The notes beneath the pieces are model-generated. The model was not told the DNA's origin. It was given only the letters and a program-made list of their open reading frames with translations, and searched no databases. Positions 32,413-42,922 of a stretch of 64,000 nt of DNA are shown here, in pieces. Within the stretch, counting starts at the first letter, position 1. Each line of letters begins with the position of its first letter. Origin of the DNA: Streptomyces sp. RerS4 (lineage in GTDB: Bacteria; Actinomycetota; Actinomycetes; Streptomycetales; Streptomycetaceae); NCBI RefSeq assembly GCF_023515955.1, contig NZ_CP097322.1, positions 4,884,501 through 4,948,500 on the forward strand, written 5' to 3'. Made by a program: the position numbers and the translations under genes.

Positions 32413-33428
32413 TCGCCTGCCTTGCGCACCGCGTCGAAGCCGGCGCCCCAGGCGGGTACGTCGGCCGGTCGGGCCGGGTTGTCCAACGCCCCACCCGGGA
32501 CGGGCGCCACGAACTCGCCCGGCGCGTGGGCGTGGTACTCGACGGAATCCGCCGTCATGCGCATGAACGCTTCCTCCAGTGAAGCCCGCTGCGGGCTGAG
32601 TTCGTGCAGCACGATCTGGTGCTGGGCGGCCAGTTCACCGAGCCGCTCGGAGCCGACACCGTCGATCTCCAGGGCGCCCGTGCCCGGCACGCTGATCGCG
32701 TTGATCCCCGCCTCGTGCAGTACGTCCTTCAGCCGCTCCTGCTGCGGCGAGCGCAGCCGGACGTAACTGCGGGAGTTCTGCTGGATGAAATCGGACATCG
32801 ACAGGTCGGCGAGGAGCTTTCCCTGTCCGATCACCACCAAATGGTCTGCGGTCAGCGCCATTTCACTCATGAGGTGCGAGGAGACGAAGATCGTTCTTCC
32901 CTCCGACGCCAGTCCCTTCATGAGATTGCGGATCCAGAGAATTCCCTCCGGGTCCAGACCATTGACGGGTTCGTCGAACATCAGGATCTCCGGATCACCG
33001 AGCAGCGCGGAGGCGATTCCCAGCCTCTGCCCCATCCCGAGCGAAAATCCTTTCGACTTCTTCTTCGCCACGGACGTGAGTCCGACCAGCTCCAGCACCT
33101 CGGCGACCCGCCGCTGCGGAATCCGGTTCGACTGGGCCAGGCACAGAAGGTTGTTGTAAGCGCTGCGACCGCCGTTCATGGCTTTCGCGTCCAGCAGCGC
33201 ACCGATGTACTTCAGCGGCTCCGGCAGGTCCCGGTAGTGCTTGCCGTCGATCCGGACCGTACCGCTGGTCGGGTTGTCGAGGTCGAGCATCATGCGCATG
33301 GTCGTGGACTTGCCTGCCCCGTTGGGGCCGAGGAAGCCGGTCACCACCCCCGGTCTGACCTGGAAGCTGAGGTTGTCCACGGCGGTCTTCGCGCCGAATC
33401 GTTTCGTAAGGCCCTCAAGCTCGATCAT
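32409..33428 (-). CDS. ABC transporter ATP-binding protein (pair 2)
   Basis: 339 aa. Walker A G-P-N-G-A-G-K-S-T, signature F-S-L-G-M-G-Q-R, Walker B I-L-M-F-D-E-P and the S-S-H-L-M-S-E-M H-loop are present. The DNA composition of the middle part (32870-33200) is a little less GC-rich at third positions than the pair-1 copy (codons such as AAT, TTC and GAA are more frequent). The start is preceded by a -10 like TAGCGT only 6 nt away, so the mRNA may be leaderless. Confidence 0.9.
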   Translation of the reverse strand: MIELEGLTKRFGAKTAVDNLSFQVRPGVVTGFLGPNGAGKSTTMRMMLDLDNPTSGTVRIDGKHYRDLPEPLKYIGALLDAKAMNGGRSAYNNLLCLAQSNRIPQRRVAEVLELVGLTSVAKKKSKGFSLGMGQRLGIASALLGDPEILMFDEPVNGLDPEGILWIRNLMKGLASEGRTIFVSSHLMSEMALTADHLVVIGQGKLLADLSMSDFIQQNSRSYVRLRSPQQERLKDVLHEAGINAISVPGTGALEIDGVGSERLGELAAQHQIVLHELSPQRASLEEAFMRMTADSVEYHAHAPGEFVAPVPGGALDNPARPADVPAWGAGFDAVRKAGE

Positions 33429-33434
33429 GCGGCC

Positions 33435-33487
33435 ACGCTAGAACGGCCGAGGGCCGTACGCCACCTCGAACGGGTGACATACGGCCC
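33435..33487 (-). promoter_or_regulatory. putative promoter/operator of the pair-2 ABC operon
   Basis: On the minus strand a -10 TAGCGT (33435-33440) is followed by six bases and then the ATG, which is the spacing of a leaderless transcript. Upstream, GGGCCGTA (33451-33458) and TACGGCCC (33480-33487) form an 8-bp inverted repeat with a 21-bp spacer over the -35 zone, a possible operator. Confidence 0.45.
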
Positions 33488-33513
33488 ACACTCCGAGGAT
33501 TTCCGGAGATGAA

Positions 33514-34452
33514 CTAGCGGCTCTGCTGCGCCGGGACCCCACGGGTGACCGGCTCGTCGTCGATCGGGGAGCCGGCGGCGGCCACGGCCGCGCCCGTCAG
33601 CGTCGCCAGCATCTCGCGGACGTTCGTCAGCTGCGCGTTGATGGAGTCGCGGCGGTTGGTGAGCGCCGCCAGCTCGCGCTCGGACTCGCTGCGGATGCGG
33701 TCGGCCTTGGCGTTGGCGTCGGCGACGATGTCCTCGGCCTGACGCTGCGCGGTCTCCACCGTCTGACGGGCCCGACGCTCGGCGTCCGTACGCAGCTTCT
33801 CGGCCTCCAGGCGCAGCTGCTCGGCGCGGTGCTCGATCTCCGCGAGGCGCTTCTCGGCCTTCTGCTGACGCGAGGCCAGATCGCGCTCGGACTGCTCGCG
33901 GCGCTTGGCCAGGTTGGTCTCGAAGTCCGCGGCGGCCTGGGCGGCCTTGGCGCGGGTCTCCTCGAAGAGGGCGTCGGCCTCCTCGCGCTTGGAGGCGGCG
34001 TCCTTCTGCGCCTCGGCGCGCAGGGTGGACGCGTCACCCTTGGCCTTCTCGACGATGCGGACGCCCTCGTCCTCCGCCTTCGACTTGCGGTCCGCCGCGA
34101 ACGACTCCGCGTCGTTGCGCACCTGCTGGGCGGCCGACTCGGCCAGCTCGCGGTGCTGCTCGGCCGCGCGACGGGCCTCCTCGCGCAGGTCCTTCGCCTC
34201 CTCCTCGGCCAGTCGCAGGATCTTCTCGACCCGGGCACCGAGGCCGGCGTACGACGGCTCGGCGTCGGTCACCTGTGCCTGGGCGTTCTGCGTTTCGAGG
34301 TGCAGCTCCTCGATCCGCTTTTCCAGAGAGTTGATACGTCCCAGTGCGCTGTCGCGGTCGGAGACCAGCTTGGTGATGCGGTCGTCCACCTGACCGCGGT
34401 CGTAACCACGCCGCACGAGCTCGAAGCCGAAGGGGGAGGAAGTGTCGCTCAT
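33514..34452 (-). CDS. filP: coiled-coil cytoskeletal protein FilP
   Basis: 312 aa. M-S-D-T-S-S-P-F-G-F-E-L-V-R-R-G-Y-D-R-G-Q-V-D is the DivIVA-like N-terminus of FilP. After a short gap (Y-A-G-L-G-A-R-V-E-K-I-L-R-L-A-E-E-E-A) comes a continuous Ala/Glu/Arg-rich coiled coil to about residue 270, then a short tail with P-V-T-R-G-V-P. FilP forms intermediate-filament-like networks behind hyphal tips and gives mechanical strength, acting with DivIVA and Scy. It is often misannotated as a cellulose-binding protein. It lies directly downstream of scy, on the same strand, as in S. coelicolor. Confidence 0.93.
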   Translation of the reverse strand: MSDTSSPFGFELVRRGYDRGQVDDRITKLVSDRDSALGRINSLEKRIEELHLETQNAQAQVTDAEPSYAGLGARVEKILRLAEEEAKDLREEARRAAEQHRELAESAAQQVRNDAESFAADRKSKAEDEGVRIVEKAKGDASTLRAEAQKDAASKREEADALFEETRAKAAQAAADFETNLAKRREQSERDLASRQQKAEKRLAEIEHRAEQLRLEAEKLRTDAERRARQTVETAQRQAEDIVADANAKADRIRSESERELAALTNRRDSINAQLTNVREMLATLTGAAVAAAGSPIDDEPVTRGVPAQQSR

Positions 34453-34646
34453 GGGGTTCCTGTCGAATGAGACCGATGAGGTGCTACGTGAGGTGTTAAG
34501 GGGAATCCTAGGCGCCCAGGCGGCGTGTCATCGAGTCAATCCGCATTTGCCCTGGACAATGACACCCCTTTTGAGTGGCGAGGCGACGGAATGCTTGTCA
34601 CTCCTTCGCTTGACCTCCATCTGGAGCACACATCCACGCCGTCTGA

Positions 34647-37600
34647 CTACCCCTCTGACGACTTACCACCCGAACGAGTGGAACCCGCTGTCGCGCCGGC
34701 CTTCACGCCCCCCGCGCCCTGGCCGCCGATCACGGGCTTACCGCCACCCGAAGGTGCCTCGAAAGATTCCAACGCCTCAAGAACGTCCTGGACACGGGAG
34801 ATCTCCGCCTGAATGTCCTCGCGCCTGCGCACCAGGACCTCCAGCTCGCGCCGCCCCTCCTCGACCAGTTGCTCCGCCTCCGCCTTCGCCTCCGCGAGCG
34901 CCCGCTCGGCCTCCCGCGCCAGCTCCGCCTTCTTCTGCTCCGCCTCCTTGAGGAGCGCCTCCGCCTTGCGCACGGCGGCGATCCGGACCTTGCTCGCCTC
35001 GCTGCTCGCGTCCGACACCAGCGCCTTGGCCTTCGCCTCGGCCTCGACGCTCTGCTCGGTCGCCGCCCGCACCAGCTTGTCCACGCGCTCGCCGGCCGAC
35101 TTCATCTGCTCGGCCGACTCCCGACGGGCCCGCTCGTGCAGCTCCTCGACCTCGGACTCCACCCGGGTGCGCAGCTCTTCGGCCCGCTCCCTTATGGCGG
35201 CGGCGTCCGTACGCGCCCCGACCAGCAGCTCGTCGGCGTCCGTACGGGCCTTCTCCACCACGGAGTTGCCCTCGACGGTCGCCTCCGAGGTGATGCGCGC
35301 GGCCTCCTTGCGGGCCGCGTCGACCATCGCGTCGGCCTGCTCCTCGGCGGCCGTGGTCGCGGCCAGCGCCTTGCGGGCCGCGTCGGAGGTGAGCTTGTCG
35401 GCCTCCGCCGCCGCCTCCGTGATGAGCCGGTCGACCTGCTCGGCCGCCTCCGTACGCCGCTTGTTGGCCGCCTCGCGCGCCTCGTCGAGCTGCCGCTCGG
35501 CCTCCGTACGGGCCTGCGTACGCGTCCGCTCCGCCTCGGTGGCCGCCTCGGACTTGACCCGCTCGGCCTCCGACCGGGTACGCGTCGCGTGCTCCTGCGC
35601 GGAGGCCAGCGCCTCCGCCGCCTCGGCGCGCAGCCGCTCGGCCTCGGCGTGGGCCTCGCCGACCGTGCGCTCGTTGTCCTTGCGGGTCCGCTCGGTGAGC
35701 TTGTCCGCCTCGGACGCCGCCTCGGTGATGAGCCGGTCCGCCTGCTCGGCCGCCTCCGTACGCTGCCGGCCGGCCTCTGTACGGGCCTCGTCGAGCGTCT
35801 GCTCGGCGTCCCGCTCGGCGGCGGCCAGGGTCTCCTGGGCCGCGATCGTGACCCGCTCCGCCTCCGCGGTGGCGTCGCCGATGATCCGACCGCCCTCGGC
35901 GCGCGCCTCCTCCAGCGTCCGCGTCGCCTCCGCGACGAGCCGCTCGGCCTCGGCCGCGGCCTCGCCGACCGTACGCTCGTTGGCCGCGCGGGTCTCCTCG
36001 ACGAGCCGGTCGCCCTCCGCGCGGGACTCCACCAGGATCCGCGCCGAGTCCCGCTCGGCGGCGGCCAGGGTGTCGGCCGCCTGCGCCGTGAGGGCCTCCG
36101 CCCGCGCCCGCGCCTCCTCCAGGACGCGCGCCGCCTCGGTCGTGAGGCGCTCGGCCTCCGCCGCGGCCTCCCCGACGGTGGCCGCGTTCGCCGCGCGGGT
36201 CTCCTCCGTGAGGCGCTCCGCCTCGGAGGCCGCCTCGGTGATGAGCCGGTCCGCCTGCTCGGCGGCCTCGCTGCGCAGCCGGTTGCCCTCCGCGCGCGCC
36301 TCGTCCAGGGTGCCCGCGGCCTCGGCGCGGGTGGCGTCCGCCGCCTCCATCGCCTCCGCGGTGAGCCGTTCGGCCTCCGCCGCCGCCTCGGCGACGGTGA
36401 CGGCGTTCGCGGCGCGGGTCTCCTCGGTGAGGCGCTCGGCCTCCGAGGTCGCGTCGGCCACGATCCGGGCGCCCTCGGCGCGCGAGGCCTCCAGGGACTC
36501 CGCCGCCTCGCCGCGGATCCGGTTCGCGTCGTCGCGGGCGTCCGCCCGGGTACGCGCCGCGTCCCGCTCGGAGGCCGCCAGCGCGTCCGTCGCCTCCGTA
36601 CGCACCCGCTGCGCGTATTCGGCCGTGTCGGCGCGCAGCTGCTCGGCCTCCGCGATCGCGTCGCCGACCGTCCGCTCGGCCAGCGCCTTCGCCGCGTCCG
36701 TCTCGACGCGGGCCTCGCTGCGCACGCGGGCCGCGTCCTCGGCGGCGCGCTCGCGCTCGGCGTGGGCGTCGGCGCGGACCCGGTCCGCCTCCTCCTCGGC
36801 CTGCGTACGCGTACGCTCCGCCGCGTGCTCGGCGGCGCTGCGCAGCCCGGCGACCTCCTCCTCGGCCTGCTCGTGCAGCCCGGCCACGGAGTCGCGCACC
36901 TGCTGGGCGGTGGCCTCGGCCGCCGCGACCAGCTCGGAGGCGCGACGCTCCGCCTCCTCGGTGAGGCGGGTCGCCTCGGCCTGCGCCTCCTCCGAGCGCT
37001 TGCGGGCCTGCGCCAGCAGCTCCTCGTTCTGCTCGCGGGCCTGCGCCCGCTCGTTGCCCGCGTCCGTACGGGCCGCCGACAGGGTCTCCTCGGCCTCCCG
37101 ACGACGCCGAGCGGCCTCCTCCTGGGCGGCGGCCAGCGCCTCCGCGGCCTCCTGCGCGACCCGCTCGGCGGCGGCCTTCGCCTCCGCGCGCAGCCGGTCC
37201 GCGGTCTCCTGGGCCTCGGTGCGCACCCGCTCCGACTCCGCCTCGGCCTCCGCGCGCAGCCGTACGGCGACCTGCTCGGCCTCCGCCCGCACCCGGCCCG
37301 CGTCGTCCGCGGCCTCCGTGCGCAGTTGGTCGGCCTCCGCCTCCGACTGGCTCTGGAGGGTGCGGATGCGTTCCGCCGACTCGGCGCGCAGCCGGTCGTT
37401 CTCCTCGGTGGTCTCCCTGCGGATGCTCTCCGCCGCCGCGCGGGCCTCGCGCAGCGTCTGCTCGGCCGACGCGAGCCGGTCCTCGGCCTCCGTGTGCAGC
37501 CGGACCAGCTCGGTGTCGGCCTCCGCCCGCTTCGCGGCCAGGGCCTGTTCGGTCTCCTCGCGCCGGGCGCGCAGGGTCGCGTCCGTCTCCTCGGCCAGGG

Positions 37601-39272
37601 CCTCGGCCCGCTCCTCGGCCTCGGCGCGCAGCCGTTCGGCCTCCGCCCGGGTGCGCTCCAGGGTCTCCTCGGCCTGCCGGCGCAGGGTCGTGGCCCGCTC
37701 GACGGCCTCGGCGCGGACCCGCTCGCTCTCGGCGGTGGCGCCGGCGCGCAGTTCGTCGGCGTCCGACTTCGCCTTGCCGAGCAGCTCCTCGGCGGTCCGG
37801 GCCGCCTCCTCGATCTGCTGGACCGCCTCGCGGCGGGCCTCGCCGCGGATCCGCTCGCCCTCGGCGACGGCCTCCGCGCGCAGCTGTTCGGCCTCGCCGC
37901 GCAGCCGGCGGGCCTCCTCCTGGAGTTCGACCGTACGGGCCCGGTACTCCTCGGTGTCGTCCTTCGCCGCGCCCTTGAGCTCGTCGGCCGTGGCCGCCGC
38001 CTGGGCGCGCAGCCGCTCGGCCTCCGCCTCCGCCTCGCGGCGGATGCGTTCGGCCTCCTCGGACGCGGCGCGGGTGGTGGCCCGAGCGTCCTCCGAGGCC
38101 TTGTTCAGTACGTCCTCGGCGGTCCGGGCGGCCTTCGCCAGCTGCGCCGCCGTGTCCTCGGCGGCGGCGGCACGGGCCTGCTCGCCGGCCTCCGTACGCA
38201 GCCGCTCGGCCTCGGCGCGGGCGTCGGCCAGGGCCTGTTCGGCCTCGGCCTTGAGGGCCTCGGACTCCTTGGTGGCCTCGCCGACCAGCCGGGCGACCTG
38301 CTCCTTCGCGGTGCGGGTGCGCTGCTCGTTGACGGACTCGACGGAGGCGAGCTGACGTGCGGCGCTCTCCTTGGCCTCCGCGAGGAGGGACTCGGCCTCG
38401 GCGCGGGCGACGCGCAGGGCGTTGTCCGCCTCCTGCACGCGGGACTCGGCCACCCGGCCGAGGTCCATGGTCTGCTGACGGGTCTGCTCGGCCTCGGCGG
38501 TGGTGGTGCTGCGCAGCCGCTCCGCGTGCTCGGTGGCCTCCTGGGCCTGCGCGGAGGCGGCGGCCAGCAGCCGTTCGGCCTCCTTGCGGGCGCGCAGTAG
38601 CGTGGCCTCGGCCTCGCCGCGGGCGGCCTCGGCGTCGGCGGCGAGCCGGCGGCGGGCCTCCTCGGCGGTCCGGGCGGCCTCGGCGCGGGCGGCGTTCAGC
38701 GCCTGCTCGGCCTCGGCGCGGGACTCGTCCATGAGCCGGCGGGCCTGGGACTCGGTCCGGGCGCGCAGTTGCTCGGCCCAGGCGACGTTCTCGTTGACGT
38801 GCGCCTCGACGGTCTGGCGGCGCTCGTTGAGTTCCTGGTCCAGGCGCTGGCGGCGGTTGACGGCCTCGGCGTGCAGTTCGGCCTGCAGGCGCGCCTGGTG
38901 CTCGGCGTGCTCCTGGAGGATCCGCTGCGTCTGCGCACGGGCGTCGCGCAGCTCGCGCTCGGCGTCCGAACGCATCTGGTCGGCCTGGATCTGGGCGTTG
39001 CGGAGCAGCTGCTCCGCCTGGTAGCCCATGTCCGCGCCGTCGTAGGCGGGACGGGACGCCAGGGCCCGGCGCACCTCATGGAGCTTGGCGCGCAACACCT
39101 CGACCTGGTATCCGAGGTCTTCGGCGTGCTGGACGGCCTTCCCGCGCTCCTTCTTCAGCCGCTCCATCTCGGCCTCGAAGCGCGAGAGATGGTCGGCCTC
39201 GGCCTGATGGCTCTCCTGGCTTTCGTAGCCCCGCACAGCGCGGTCCCATCCGTCCCCTGGTCGCAAGCTCAT
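34647..39272 (-). CDS. scy: giant coiled-coil polarity protein Scy
   Basis: 1541 aa from ATG 39270-39272; TTG at 39278 is an alternative. Almost the whole protein is Ala/Glu/Arg coiled coil. From about residue 170 it has irregular repeats of about 51 residues, seen for example as A-E-R-L-T-E-E-T-R-A-A-N, then a [VT]-G-E-A-A-A-E-A-E-R-L block, recurring many times around residues 850-1250. The C-terminus is short and Gly/Ser-rich after V-R-R-R-E-D-I-Q-A-E-I-S-R-V. Scy is the tip-organising scaffold that recruits DivIVA and FilP and controls branching. It is longer than the S. coelicolor protein (1326 aa from memory), so repeats have been gained. Confidence 0.93.
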   Translation of the reverse strand: MSLRPGDGWDRAVRGYESQESHQAEADHLSRFEAEMERLKKERGKAVQHAEDLGYQVEVLRAKLHEVRRALASRPAYDGADMGYQAEQLLRNAQIQADQMRSDAERELRDARAQTQRILQEHAEHQARLQAELHAEAVNRRQRLDQELNERRQTVEAHVNENVAWAEQLRARTESQARRLMDESRAEAEQALNAARAEAARTAEEARRRLAADAEAARGEAEATLLRARKEAERLLAAASAQAQEATEHAERLRSTTTAEAEQTRQQTMDLGRVAESRVQEADNALRVARAEAESLLAEAKESAARQLASVESVNEQRTRTAKEQVARLVGEATKESEALKAEAEQALADARAEAERLRTEAGEQARAAAAEDTAAQLAKAARTAEDVLNKASEDARATTRAASEEAERIRREAEAEAERLRAQAAATADELKGAAKDDTEEYRARTVELQEEARRLRGEAEQLRAEAVAEGERIRGEARREAVQQIEEAARTAEELLGKAKSDADELRAGATAESERVRAEAVERATTLRRQAEETLERTRAEAERLRAEAEERAEALAEETDATLRARREETEQALAAKRAEADTELVRLHTEAEDRLASAEQTLREARAAAESIRRETTEENDRLRAESAERIRTLQSQSEAEADQLRTEAADDAGRVRAEAEQVAVRLRAEAEAESERVRTEAQETADRLRAEAKAAAERVAQEAAEALAAAQEEAARRRREAEETLSAARTDAGNERAQAREQNEELLAQARKRSEEAQAEATRLTEEAERRASELVAAAEATAQQVRDSVAGLHEQAEEEVAGLRSAAEHAAERTRTQAEEEADRVRADAHAERERAAEDAARVRSEARVETDAAKALAERTVGDAIAEAEQLRADTAEYAQRVRTEATDALAASERDAARTRADARDDANRIRGEAAESLEASRAEGARIVADATSEAERLTEETRAANAVTVAEAAAEAERLTAEAMEAADATRAEAAGTLDEARAEGNRLRSEAAEQADRLITEAASEAERLTEETRAANAATVGEAAAEAERLTTEAARVLEEARARAEALTAQAADTLAAAERDSARILVESRAEGDRLVEETRAANERTVGEAAAEAERLVAEATRTLEEARAEGGRIIGDATAEAERVTIAAQETLAAAERDAEQTLDEARTEAGRQRTEAAEQADRLITEAASEADKLTERTRKDNERTVGEAHAEAERLRAEAAEALASAQEHATRTRSEAERVKSEAATEAERTRTQARTEAERQLDEAREAANKRRTEAAEQVDRLITEAAAEADKLTSDAARKALAATTAAEEQADAMVDAARKEAARITSEATVEGNSVVEKARTDADELLVGARTDAAAIRERAEELRTRVESEVEELHERARRESAEQMKSAGERVDKLVRAATEQSVEAEAKAKALVSDASSEASKVRIAAVRKAEALLKEAEQKKAELAREAERALAEAKAEAEQLVEEGRRELEVLVRRREDIQAEISRVQDVLEALESFEAPSGGGKPVIGGQGAGGVKAGATAGSTRSGGKSSEG

Positions 39273-39372
39273 TTCCAAATGAGCATCGCTCGCCCGCTGA
39301 ACGACGCCCCCGGGGAATGGTGTCAGATACCGGGGCAGGGGTCACAGGCCCCGACCCCGTCTCCGCACCGAA

Positions 39373-39407
39373 CCCCGGCCGAGCCACCCTCACTCTACCG
39401 GCCGGGG
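39373..39407 (-). terminator. hairpin between mce and scy
   Basis: CCCCGGCCG (39373-39381) and CGGCCGGGG (39399-39407) form a 9-bp stem 11 bp past the end of the epimerase gene on the minus strand. A -10-like TAGAGT (minus) falls in its loop, so the scy promoter may overlap. Confidence 0.55.
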
Positions 39408-39417
39408 AATGGGGGCA

Positions 39418-39846
39418 TCAGTGATCGGGGTTGGAGGTGACCAGTTCGGTCAGGACGCCGTGGCAGTCCTTGGGGTGCAGGAAGGTGATCCGGGAGCCCA
39501 TCGAACCGATCCGGGGCTCGTCGTAGAGGACCCGTACGCCCTTGCCGCGGATGGCTTCCGCGTCACCGTCGACGTCGGCGGTGCCGAAGGCGATGTGGTG
39601 GACGCCCTCGCCGTTCTTCGCCAGCCATTTGCCCACGGCGGAGTCCTCGCGGGTGGGCTCCAGGAGCTGGAGGTAGGAGGCGCCCCCGTCCGACGTCTCG
39701 TTGATCTTGAGCATGGCCTCGCGGACGCCCTGTTCCTCGTTCACCTCGGTGTGGAACACCTCGAATCCGTACGTGGCACGGTAGAACTCGACGGTCTTGT
39801 CCAGGTCGAAGCAGGCGATCCCGATGTGGTCGATTCTTGTCAGCAT
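39418..39846 (-). CDS. mce: methylmalonyl-CoA epimerase
   Basis: 142 aa; ATG at 39844-39846 (M-L-T-R-I-D-H-I-G-I-A-C). Glyoxalase-like fold with metal ligands H in D-H-I-G-I, E/Q in S-Y-L-Q-L-L-E-P, H in V-H-H-I-A-F and E in G-V-L-T-E-L. It converts (2S)- and (2R)-methylmalonyl-CoA, linking mutase product to polyketide extender units and to propionyl-CoA carboxylase. It is divergent from the thiolase gene, 146 bp apart. The open frame to 39957 upstream is unlikely to be translated. Confidence 0.93.
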   Translation of the reverse strand: MLTRIDHIGIACFDLDKTVEFYRATYGFEVFHTEVNEEQGVREAMLKINETSDGGASYLQLLEPTREDSAVGKWLAKNGEGVHHIAFGTADVDGDAEAIRGKGVRVLYDEPRIGSMGSRITFLHPKDCHGVLTELVTSNPDH

Positions 39847-39992
39847 GGGACCAGTGCACCGCTGAGGAGGGTGGTCACGCAACGTGCCAGCGATCACACC
39901 GACTGCCCGGTGACTGCGCGGGTACCGCTCAGTACATTCGGGTAAACCCTCGTTCACTCCTCAGCTTCCCCGCTGAAAGGGGATTCGCCCTC

Positions 39993-41195
<1,203 letters not shown>

Positions 41196-41203
41196 GTGCC
41201 CGT

Positions 41204-42166
41204 ATGACGACGGTGGACGTCCCCACGCTGGTGGCGCAGGCCCGCGAGGGCCGGCCGCGTGCCGTGGCCCGGCTGATCTCACTGGTCGAGGGGGCGTCCC
41301 CGCACCTGCGCGAGGTCATGGCCGCCCTGGCCCCCCTGACCGGCCGCGCGTACGTGGTCGGCCTGACGGGCTCGCCCGGAGTCGGCAAGTCGACCTCGAC
41401 GTCGGCGCTGGTGTCGGCGTACCGGGCCGTGGGCAAGCGGGTCGGCGTACTCGCGGTGGACCCGTCCTCGCCCTTCTCGGGCGGGGCCCTGCTCGGCGAC
41501 CGGGTCCGCATGTCCGACCACGCCTCCGACCCGGGGGTCTACATCCGCTCCATGGCCACCCGGGGCCACCTGGGCGGGCTCGCGTGGGCCGCGCCGCAGG
41601 CCATCCGGGTGCTCGACGCGGCCGGCTGCGACGTGATCCTGGTCGAGACGGTCGGCGTCGGACAGTCCGAGGTGGAGATCGCCTCGCAGGCCGACACGTC
41701 GGTGGTGCTGCTGGCGCCCGGCATGGGCGACGGGATCCAGGCCGCGAAGGCCGGGATCCTGGAGATCGGCGACGTGTACGTGGTGAACAAGGCCGACCGG
41801 GACGGCGCCGACGCGACCGCCCGGGAGCTGAACCACATGCTGGGGCTCGGCGAATCCCGGGGCCCCGGCGACTGGCGGCCGCCGATCGTCAAGACGGTGG
41901 CGGCGCGCGGCCAGGGCATCGACGAACTCGTCGAGGCGCTGGAGAAGCACCGGGCGTGGATGGACGAGCGCGGGGTGCTGGCGGAGCGGCGTACGGCCCG
42001 TGCGGCGCGGGAGGTCGAGACCATCGCGATCACCGCGCTGCGGGGGCGCCTGGCGGACCTGCACGGCGACGCGCACCTCGACGCGCTGGCCGCGCGGGTG
42101 GCGTCGGGCGAGCTGGACCCGTACGCGGCCGCGGACGCGCTGCTGGAGAGCCTGACGGAGGCCTGA
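41204..42166 (+). CDS. meaB: methylmalonyl-CoA mutase-associated GTPase MeaB
   Basis: 320 aa, ATG 8 bp after the thiolase stop. G3E-family GTPase: P-loop G-S-P-G-V-G-K-S-T, switch regions D-P-S-S-P-F-S-G-G-A and E-T-V-G-V-G-Q-S, base-specific N-K-A-D. It guards AdoCbl-dependent acyl-CoA mutases by gating cofactor loading and removing damaged cobalamin. The likely client in this window is IcmA (48.5 kb). A mutAB pair is not in the window. Confidence 0.94.
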   Translation: MTTVDVPTLVAQAREGRPRAVARLISLVEGASPHLREVMAALAPLTGRAYVVGLTGSPGVGKSTSTSALVSAYRAVGKRVGVLAVDPSSPFSGGALLGDRVRMSDHASDPGVYIRSMATRGHLGGLAWAAPQAIRVLDAAGCDVILVETVGVGQSEVEIASQADTSVVLLAPGMGDGIQAAKAGILEIGDVYVVNKADRDGADATARELNHMLGLGESRGPGDWRPPIVKTVAARGQGIDELVEALEKHRAWMDERGVLAERRTARAAREVETIAITALRGRLADLHGDAHLDALAARVASGELDPYAAADALLESLTEA

Positions 42167-42183
42167 GCGGTCTCTCGGCCCGG

Positions 42184-42222
42184 GGTGGTGGGGCGGGGCG
42201 TGAGCGCGCCCGCCCCACCACC
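42184..42222. terminator. bidirectional terminator between meaB and the PepSY gene
   Basis: GGTGGTGGGGCGGG (42184-42197) pairs perfectly with CCCGCCCCACCACC (42209-42222) around an 11-nt loop, and lies between the two converging stops (42166 and 42240). Confidence 0.8.
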
Positions 42223-42239
42223 GGGTCGATCGTCGCGGG

Positions 42240-42815
42240 TCAGTAGTCGCCGTCGGAGTCGTCGTCCGCGTCGGACCCGGTGACCTTGCCGGTCTTCGCG
42301 TCCACGTCGATGCTCCGGTCCTTGCCGTCGGCGCCCTTGATCTCGACGTTCCAGTGCGGCTTGCTGCCCTGGTCGGCGTCGTCGTCGAAGTCGACGGAGG
42401 TGACCTCGCCCCGGTGGGCGGCGAGGGCGGCCTTGATCGCCGCCGGCGCGTCGGTCGCGGCGTCCTTGAGCCGCTTGGCCTCGCCTGGATCCCGGCCGGT
42501 TTCCACGTCCTTTCGCAGGACGCCGCCGTTCGCGTCGAGCTCCAGGCCGGCGTGCGACTTCCCGTCGTCGCTGATCACGTCGACGTGCCAGATCGGCCCG
42601 ACCTTGTCGAGGGACTCGATCTTCCCGGGGAACGCCTTCACGGCCGCCTCGGCGGCCCCCTGGGCGTCGATGGCGACGAGGGTGACGGTGACGGCGCCCG
42701 ACACGGCGGCGGGAGCGGTCGTGGGGGCGCCGGCCGCCGTGGCGGCCAGGGGGCCTGCCACGACCAGGGCGAGCGACGCGGCTGCCGCGACGTACGGGGT
42801 GCGCTTGCGCTTCAT
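42240..42815 (-). CDS. secreted protein with two PepSY domains
   Basis: 191 aa; ATG 42813-42815 after GAGGAGG. Signal peptide of about 27 aa (M-K-R-K-R-T-P-Y-V-A-A-A-A-S-L, ending A-A-T-A-A-G). Two PepSY repeats: one around residues 48-105 (A-I-D-A-Q-G-A-A-E-A-A-V-K-A-F-P-G-K, then W-H-V-D-V-I-S-D-D-G) and one around 115-180 (A-I-K-A-A-L-A-A-H-R-G-E, then H-W-N-V-E-I-K-G-A-D-G). The acidic D-A-D-D-D-S-D-G-D-Y tail may bind metal. PepSY domains often inhibit proteases or bind at the cell surface; the specific partner is unknown. Confidence 0.88.
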   Translation of the reverse strand: MKRKRTPYVAAAASLALVVAGPLAATAAGAPTTAPAAVSGAVTVTLVAIDAQGAAEAAVKAFPGKIESLDKVGPIWHVDVISDDGKSHAGLELDANGGVLRKDVETGRDPGEAKRLKDAATDAPAAIKAALAAHRGEVTSVDFDDDADQGSKPHWNVEIKGADGKDRSIDVDAKTGKVTGSDADDDSDGDY

Positions 42816-42922
42816 GGGCTGGACCTCCTCGGGCCGGCCGGTGGTGAGCGTTGCCGTCCACCATTTTCCGGCCGCGTGCCCGCCGGGGCGCGGCGGGAGC
42901 CCTTTCGCCTCTTCGGGCGGGG

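Noticed and set aside
33829..34470. Leu-rich plus-strand frame opposite filP as a membrane protein
   Set aside because: Leu/Gly runs arise from the complement of Ala/Glu/Lys coiled-coil codons; no ribosome-binding site.
34813..38600. Two plus-strand frames of about 1200 aa opposite scy
   Set aside because: Ser/Arg/Ala and Leu/Gly/Arg repeats are the complement of the Ala/Glu/Arg coiled-coil codons; there is no start context or domain.
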